Below, one piece after another: positions 28,001-37,000 of a DNA stretch of 64,000 nt. The stretch lies in contig NC_049982.1 in NCBI RefSeq assembly GCF_000003815.2, forward strand, positions 28,334,329 to 28,398,328, given 5' to 3'. Under the pieces are notes generated by a model. The model saw nothing but the letters and a program-made list of their open reading frames with translations. It did no database searches and was not told where the DNA came from. Both the position numbers and the translations under genes were made by a program. The stretch's first letter is position 1. Every line of letters starts with the position of its first letter. The DNA comes from Branchiostoma floridae. Lineage: Eukaryota; Chordata; Leptocardii; Amphioxiformes; Branchiostomatidae.

Positions 28001-31000
28001 TTTGCCGTTTGAACACAATCCATCGACTTGATATCCCTTGGTACTCCGTTTTTTTTTAAACAGCGGATATAGGCCACCCGGTGGATAAGGGTGAACTAGC
28101 GTTACATACGTGTAGTCTGACATCTGTTGGTATAACATTCATCAAGCAACCAAAATCTATGTATCGATATTGAGTAGGCTTGGATTGTTTTTCGACGGAC
28201 TCGAATATTCTCCACGTCCACATTCAGTTCTGCCGCCTTTAAATTGATACGTCTATCAGTTTCTCGCCTACAAATCTTGTATTTTCTGTTTTTCACTTTA
28301 CATAGATTTGAAGGAAACACAATTTCTCATAAGTCATTCTTCTAGCTAACGGACATTCCACCGGACTCTGGAAGAATTCATCCAGAAAAACAAGTTCTAG
28401 AAAAGAAAGACGAATTTTGTAACCCTGTTGAACAAGTTGTCACATTTTGTTACTCTCTCTACAAATTCTGTGAACCACAGGGGCCTTAACTATGAAAATG
28501 ACAGGGTTTGGGAATTTCCAGACATATTGTGAAGATGAGATAGAAAGAAATATAGAAGGCAACAAAATCTTAAGGTCATTTTCTAAACATGTGGAAAGAC
28601 AGATCGGTAGTAGTGTCACCCCCACCCATATCACAAATGCTCCTTCCCATAACTGGCAATAAGCCGTATAGATTTATAAACGTATTACTCATTACATGTA
28701 AGGCTTAAATATTAGATAGTTGAAGTAGCAATAGGGGAGAAATATTCGCCACCTCGCCAATGCTTCGACCGCGAACACAACATTCTCCCCATCGCAAAAT
28801 GATATCATAAATCTTGCGAACATTTCCTCTTTTACAGTAGCCTACGTGAAAAGAAGTCAGACAATTCACGCAAAATAAAATCAATCTAAAAATTCTACCA
28901 TAATCTAAACATTCTTGCAACAATGTTGTCAAATTCTTGCTACATGGCATTTGCGGCTTGTAACTGCCTCAGGAAAGTAGGTCAACGATTTGTTTACGTT
29001 CGGAAAAGGATCTTGGTAAATATCTCCCTCTTGTGCCCTAAAATCGTTACAGTCGTATTTACACACCTGTAGAAAGCCGATATTACGATATTATCCCCAA
29101 TATAACCGTGAGGAGGATCAATAAAGGTTTTGTTGTCAAAATCCGGCGTTATCTAGTCCGGAAGTGAAGCGTCTTTCAATAAGTACCTACAAATGTCATC
29201 CCCATATCCCAAAACATTTACCTTGGGAAAAGTGCTGTCAATGCTCATCTAAGGATCTTGTACCGTTGTAATTTTATGTTATTTGTAAGACCTATGCAAT
29301 CAGCTGTGCTGCCCATAGGTCTGTGTAATGTACCGTCGCATTTTGAATAGATAAATAAATAAGAATTTACCAAAAGCAACGTTCTTTTTCAAACGCCTTC
29401 ATGAAATGTATGAGGTCGTTTGTGCATAGTTCGTTCATTCAGACCGTTGTACACGTAATGGCACATGGGGTAGCAAGTCTCCTTGCTGTTTCAGTACTAG
29501 CGGGGTATATTTTTACAGGGAGGGTACATTTCCGGCATCCTTGAACACAGGACCCCCTTTTTTCGTCCCTTTCAAAAACAGAAGCAATCCCAACCGAGAT
29601 ACCCATCCCAGGATTGAACCGGGGATCTCCAAAGTACTAATTGAGATGCTGCTACCAGTTGCGCCACAGGGACACACGTTATGACACAATGTAAAACAAT
29701 GTAGCCCCGAGGCCGTTGGCAATCAACATAACATGTCAGATTGTGTTTCCGGAATTCCATACTCTAGTTACGCGAACTGTGACACCGCAATGGCCCAGCG
29801 CCTTACCCTGTGTACATTCTTAAACTGTAAAAACAAGATTATTGCGACATATTTATAGAACATGGCGCGAATCCATGCCGCAATTTGGTCGATACTTGGC
29901 GGACCCCTAAAAGGTCGCGATACTATACGCATGATGACACATAACATATACCCACTTGTCATCGTACTGACAAAGCACATCAGTGACATATAGATCGCAA
30001 TGGCAACTTTAGAGCCCGTAAATACTAGTATTCTTTGAAACAATGTTGTAGTCATAGTCTCTGTTGTAGTTGTTGAGTTATGTCGTCGTACGATTGTGAT
30101 GAAGTCGAATTTTCAAGCACACTGTACATGGGACCAACCGCCGAAAAAGATCTCAGACTACATCTTCAGTAGAGCTGAATTTTGCATGACACCTTTACGC
30201 CTATCACAAGGAAGCTCTCAGTCTCAGTTGGCGATCGTACGACGTCGTACAGCGAATGTAATCGTACGACGTCGTACGGCGAATGTAATCGTACGACGTC
30301 GTACGGCGAATGTAAAGCCCCCTTCACACGAGAGCACGAATGAGCCGGAATGCCGTCCGAATGAATTTTTTTTCTATTCGTGGCAATTCCTCGCAATTCG
30401 TACTGTACTCTAATCATTCTTACTGCATTCGAGATATTCGTCCCCGTTCTTTTGGCTGGCTCGAAAGTTTTTGACATGTTAAAAACTGTCGATTTGCATT
30501 CGAATTGGAGAATTATCGAAAGGCATTCGTAGTGGATTTTAAATGTATTCTAACTATTCTGACTGCAGTCTGACCGCATTCTACGGCATTCTAACATTAG
30601 TCGAAACATTCTTATCTCATTCGATGGAGAACCGAAACGGCAAGCCACCTCGAATCCTGCCAGAATGTGGCCGAAAGAATATTTCGAATGCCGTAAGAAT
30701 GTCTAGAATGCACTACGAATTCACAGGAATAGACAATAATATTCATTCTGACGGCATTCCGGCTCATTCCTTCTCGTGTGAAGGGGATTTAAGGTCCATT
30801 CAGAATTCCCACCCGAATGGCCCCGAATGTGACACGAAGTTTGCAAATACTTCATTCCGGCTGGTTCGGCTTCATTCCTGCTAATTCGATTTCCGTGTGA
30901 AGGCCCTATAATCGTACGACATCGTACAAATGTTGTCCGCCCTTCTTACGTACTACATAGAGAGAGGTACGAAACCACCTGGACAAACCCTCCTCCAGAC

Positions 31001-34000
31001 ACCTTTTACAGTCTGATGCACAGGTCTGTTTGAAAACAAGTCGAGCACAATGAGAGAGAGCCGCTCAGTCAACAGTACACAGCCAAACGGCAAATATATG
31101 CTGTGGTAGGTTCCTCTTCAATAGCTACCCGTTCCCTAGTGGATGCAATGTATGTTCAACAGTTGCTTGGTACGTTGGTAGTGTTTTTAATTACCCTTCG
31201 TGAAAAAAATGTATCATTTTGGCATGTCTGTGAGTACCAGTATGTGCGTGGTTGTGTTTGTTGTATGTCTGTGTGTTTCCAGATATTTATGGACACCATA
31301 CCTCAAGAAGGCATGGAACTATGAATGCATTGTGATGATAATAAGTATGTAGGTAGGTGTTGGAAAACTTCAGACAAAAATCAGGGTCCATTCTGCTTTT
31401 GATTCGTACCGTTGCAACGGAAAAAAATCTATTTAGATACTTTGCCACGGAAATGCCATGGTCTTGTTCATTTAGATATTTTTCATTTTCAAACATCTTC
31501 GTTTCTTATCTCTGACGGCTACTTTTTTTAATGCAATTCGAGGGTTGTCTGATAGTAAGTCAATGACGTAACATGGCACCTGTGTTATCATCACAGGAAG
31601 GAAGGATAACCCTACAATTATGCTAATTATACATACAGTACAAGAGCCTGGTATAATTTGCTGAACATCATAGTGACATGCTCTAAAAAGTGGTTACCCC
31701 TAACGACCTGGCGTTTAACTGTGTGGGCGTAGCTATGAGTCATGCTGATTCTCAACAACGACATTGAACCCTAGCAGAATCACACTGCAATTCTGCAAGT
31801 ATCCTATTACACCACTTCCGCCTTTACATTCTGTTGCTATCCAATAATATTCAGATCACTGCGGACTTACACCAAGACAATCAAAACACCAACTGATTAC
31901 AATACCCGCATTTTACTTCAATGATTATTCTATTCCTTATTACTACAAGCGAATGTTAATACCGATGGACAGATGTCAAACATTTTACTCAGTACGACCC
32001 CCCCCCCCCTCCTTTGCCTTCGGTGGTGGCCTTTTGTCAAGTGATAATCTTTTACATGACTACCTGTACAACACGCCCAAGGGGCGAGTGCTTACTTCCC
32101 ACCTTTGTATGACGTCATAATGCACCTTTGACCCTCAACCTCCCGTAAATAAGGACCACGCCCACCCACCAGTGCGATACTGTTTCCAATTAAATGTGCC
32201 TGGCCTTGGCCCTGGATAGTGTTTCAGAAATAGTTGTTCAGGTTCACATTGTAGTCCTTAGTGGCACCATAGGTCAGGAAGTTTCCTTGCTGTTTCTGTA
32301 GCAGGGTGCGTTTTTATAGATCTAGGGGTTGCTAGCCCTTCCCCTTTAACGTGCTTGAGCCGGCTGGCATATCCTCAAACATTGGCATAGATCTATTCAA
32401 AGAGCCACAAATTTCGTCCACGAAGACTAGAACACTGCGGTAGACCTTTGTTGAATCGCCACAGCGCATAATTTAGTCTTGTAGAACCCTCTTGTTCTTA
32501 GAAATCAAGTCACCGACGCGTTATATACATGTAAACACTAACATGACCTTCGTAAATAACTTGTCTGCTCCCACAAAACACAGAACACATTTGACACAAA
32601 ACAGGGGTGTTGACCGCCGAAAAGAGGCACAAGACATCGTCACGGAAAAACTCGATAGAAAAGATAATATTCGCCAGATTATGCTATAAAAGGTATCTAC
32701 GTGATCCTGACAAGTTGATCTATCACATACAGTGCATTTGAACTTTTAGATATTATGTTACGGTGAGATTTCAAGAGCTAAAGTTGGCCTTCAAACTGCC
32801 GTGAAATGCCTGATTTCGGCGACGATTTCGTACTGCATGGGGGTTTCTGGGCTACCGCTTTCCAGTATATCCAGTATACTTCAGGGTCGCAACAGAGAGG
32901 TCATACCAGAACGCGTAGCCGTGGAGTCCGCGTGTCCTGACTCAGTATCGTTGGAAGCAAGGAGGTTCAGCTGAGTTCAGAAATGGACTATTTACTTGAT
33001 GTGGCCAAGGACCTTATCAAACTGTATGTGAGCCTTGGTCCACACTGAGAATCTGCTGTCTGACGGTTAAACAAACAGGCTTATTTCAAGGGAGTCTGCG
33101 GCCAGCACCTGACATACCATGCAACTTTGCCATAGCCTGATAACGTTTTTGCCAGTTTTAGAAAAAAGTTTCCTTAAAAGATTTCTTTTCGTACTCTCTT
33201 AATATACAAATAGAGAGCGCAATTCTTAGGTGTGTTATTATGGGCGTGACCTTCTTTTCTTTCAGAAAAATGTTTCCTTTAAAGATTTCTTTTCGTACTC
33301 TGTAATATACAAATAGAGAGCGCGATTCTTAAATGTGTCATGGGCATGACGCAGTTTTCTTTTAGAAAAGTTTCCTTGATAGAATTCTCTTTGCTCTCTG
33401 TTAGCATACACTTAGAGAGCGCAATTCTTAAGTGTGTCATAGACATGACGCACTTTTCTTTCAGAAAAAGGAAAATGTTTTCTTAAAAGATTTCTTTTCG
33501 TTTTCTGATAGTGTACACTTACAGAACGCAGTTGTTAGGTGTGTCAAGGCTTGACCTTTTTTTCTTTCAGAAAAAGATTTCCTTAAAAGATTTCTTTTCG
33601 TACTCTGATACAAAAAGAGAGCACAATTCTTAGGTGTATCATGGGCATGACGCACTTTTCTTTCAGAAAAAAGTTTCCTTAACAGATTTCTCTTCGTTTT
33701 CTGTTAGTATACACTTAGAGAGCGCAATTCGTAAGTGTGTCATAGGTACGACGCACTTTTGTTTTAGACAAAAGTTTCCTTAAAAGATTTCTCTTCGTTT
33801 TCTGTTAGTATACACTTAGCGCAATTCTTAGGTGTATCATGGCATGACGCACTTTTCTTTCAAAAAAAAGTTTCCTTAAAAGATTTCTCTTAGTTTTCTG
33901 TTACTAGTAGTATACACTTAGAGAGCGCAGTTCTTAAGTGTGTCATGGCATGACGCACTTTTCTTTCATAAAAGAGGAAATTTTCTTTCAAATATTTCTC

Positions 34001-37000
34001 TTCGTTCTCTGTTAGTATACACTTAGAGAGCGCAATTCTTACGTGTATCATGGCACGACGCACTTTTCTTTGATAAAAGAGAAAAGTTTCCTTCAAAAGA
34101 TTTCTTTTCGTTTTCTCTTAGTATACACTTAGAGAGCGCAGTTCTTAAATGTATCATGGCATGACGCACTTTTCTTTGATAAAAGAGAAAAGTTTCTTTC
34201 AAATATTTCTCCTCGTTCTCTGTTAGTATACACTTAGAGAGCGCAATTCTTAAGCATAACGCACTTTTCTTTGATAAAAGAGAAAAGTTTCTTTCAAATA
34301 TTTCTCTTCGTTCTCTGTTAGTATACACTTAGAGAGCGCAATTTTTAAGCATAACGCACTTTTCTTTGATAAAAGAGAAAAGTTTCTTTCAAATATTTCT
34401 CTTCGTTCTCTGTTAGTATACACTTAGAGAGCGCAATTCTTAAGTGTGTCATGGTATGACGCACTTTTCTTCCATAGAAGAGAAAACTTCCTTAAACTAT
34501 TTCTCTTCGTTCTCTGTTAGTATACACTTATAGTCTCCAAGCAAACCCTACGGTGCCTTAGAAATAGTATCAAAGCTGGCAAGGCACCAGGTGCCCGTTT
34601 GACTCCCTTAGCCGGCTATCTCCCTTTGGCCGGCTATACTCCTTTGCCAGCTTTGATATTGTTTCCAAGGCACCGTAGGGTCTGCTTGGAGACTAATACA
34701 CTTAGAGAGCGCAATTCTTAAGCATAACGCACTTTTCTTTGATAAAAGAGGAAATTTTCTTTCAAATATTTCTCTTCGTTCTCTGTTAGTATACACTTAG
34801 AGAGCGCAATTCTTACGTGTGTCATGGCATGACGCACTTTTCTTTGATAAAAGAGAAAAGTTTCTTTCAAAAGATTTCTTTTCGTTTTCTCTTAGTATAC
34901 ACTTAGAGAGCGCAATTCTTATTAGTGTCATGGCATGACGCACTTTTCTTTCATAAAAGTGAAGAGTTTCTTTCAAATATTTCTCTTCGTTCTCTGGTAG
35001 TATACACTTAGAGAGCGCAATTCTTAAGTGTGTCATTGCATGACGCACTTTTCTATCATAAAGGAGAAAAGTTTCTTTCAAACATTTCTCTTCGTTCTCT
35101 GTTAGTATACACTTAGAGAGCGCAATTCTTAAATGTGTCATGGCATGACGCACTTTTCTTTCATAAAAGAGAAAAGTTTCTTTCAAACGTTTCTCTTCGT
35201 TCTCTGTTAGTATACACTTAGAGAGCGCAATTCTTACGTGTGTCATGGCATGACGCACTTTTCTTTTATAAAAGAGAAGGATTTCCTTAAACTATTTCTC
35301 TTCATTCTCTGTTAGTATACATTTGGAGAGCGCAATTCTTAAATGTGTCATGGGCATGACGCATTTTTCTTTTAGAAAAAGGTTTCCTTAAAAGATTTCT
35401 TTTCGTACTCTGTTAATATACAAATAGAGAGTGTAGTTCGTAGGTGTGTCATGGGCATGACGCACTTTTCTTTCAGAAAAAGATTTCCTTAAAAGATTTC
35501 TCGTCGTTCTCTCACGGTTAGTATACACTTACAGAACTCAGTTCTTAGGTGAGTCAGGGGCTTGACAATCTTTTGTTTTAGAAAAAGGCTTCCTTTTTAA
35601 GTTTTCTTCTTTAGTATGTAAGTTTACACCTCAGTTAGTTACTATACGCTTTAAAGGCGCAGTTCTCAAGTGTGTCTTTGGCTGGTTTGTCATCCTCAGT
35701 TAGGTTGCGTATACACTTTGAAATGAGCTGTCCGATAGGTTTGACATAGTTTTTTATCTCCCACACAACTAGTCGAGCAAAGGCAACCGTAAACTTTTTA
35801 CTAGTACGTATAATCTAACTTCCAGTCATCTAGTGTCTATTTGTTTCACAATAGCGCATTATTTCAACATTTAGCCTTACCTTGCCCGTAGAATAATTTA
35901 TGACACAAAAACTTCTATCTGTACCAAATGGCCGGTCTGCATAGCGTACAATTTATTGTTACTTCGAATTCCATAGAAGTGCACAGCCGTAGTGTAGATG
36001 CCTTTGGTTTGGAAGGAGTAACTGTTGTTACCTCATGTAACCAAGGACGTTATATCTTGACTAAAGTAACCGCTCCTCATTAACCGCTCCTTGCTCTCTT
36101 TGTTCATGGACTGAACGTATACAGCATACTTGAGGGTAACCATACGGCTATATCAACAGGAAACTAGCCTGGTATCCAGCCGTAATATAACTATATTACG
36201 GCTGGATACCAGGCTAACAGGAAACCGCTGGTTGAGGTTGCTATAAAAATCATGCTATCGCCCACTGCCGTATTACTGCCAGTGTGACCCGGAAACAGTC
36301 GAGCCTCGCCCTATATAACGGACACCTCGAAACCCCCATATGGTGCGTATTTTGGCGTGCTAGCAATGGCGAAACCCATAGGAAATCCTGGGAAAATCGG
36401 TCAACTTTAACTCGATGAATCTCCTTCTTCTCATATGAATATTTCGTCTAATGAACTGCACTTCCTTGGCCATCTTGTCCTGATTTGTACAACACCTTAT
36501 TTTGCCTGATTGGACAGATTGCGGCTGAACTATCAAGTTTTTCCGTGACGATGTCTTGTGCCTCTTTTCGGCGGTCAACAGGGGTGCGCATCCAACCATA
36601 CTGTACCCACAGATGAAAATGTGCTTGCTTTACAATGTTATACAGTTACGAATGAGTTGTTCAGGGGGTAATCAACATGTATAAAAATGACCTCACACGA
36701 CCTGCTTTGTTATTTGGCTTTACGTAGCCGAGATTGGGTACATTTCTGGTTCATTGCTAAACAAAAGAATATACGTTCAATGACCTCAGGGTCGACGACT
36801 TCTCATATTCGTTAGGAAAAGCTCTAAAATTTCTCTAAATCTTCAGGGATTGTCTTCAGTGTCTATTTGAGAGTTGGTGTGGTGTTTTGTAAGTCAAATG
36901 TTTTGTGTTGTAGCGTTGCGCTGTGGTTGTAAGTGACACCCGTTGCACCACACACCCACACACGTACGGGTCAGGGCGCTAAACTTTACAGGGCGACGCC

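Noticed and set aside
34797-35258. Minus-strand repeat protein of 153 codons
   Set aside because: Arises from near-102-bp satellite units; frames are interrupted in neighbouring units.
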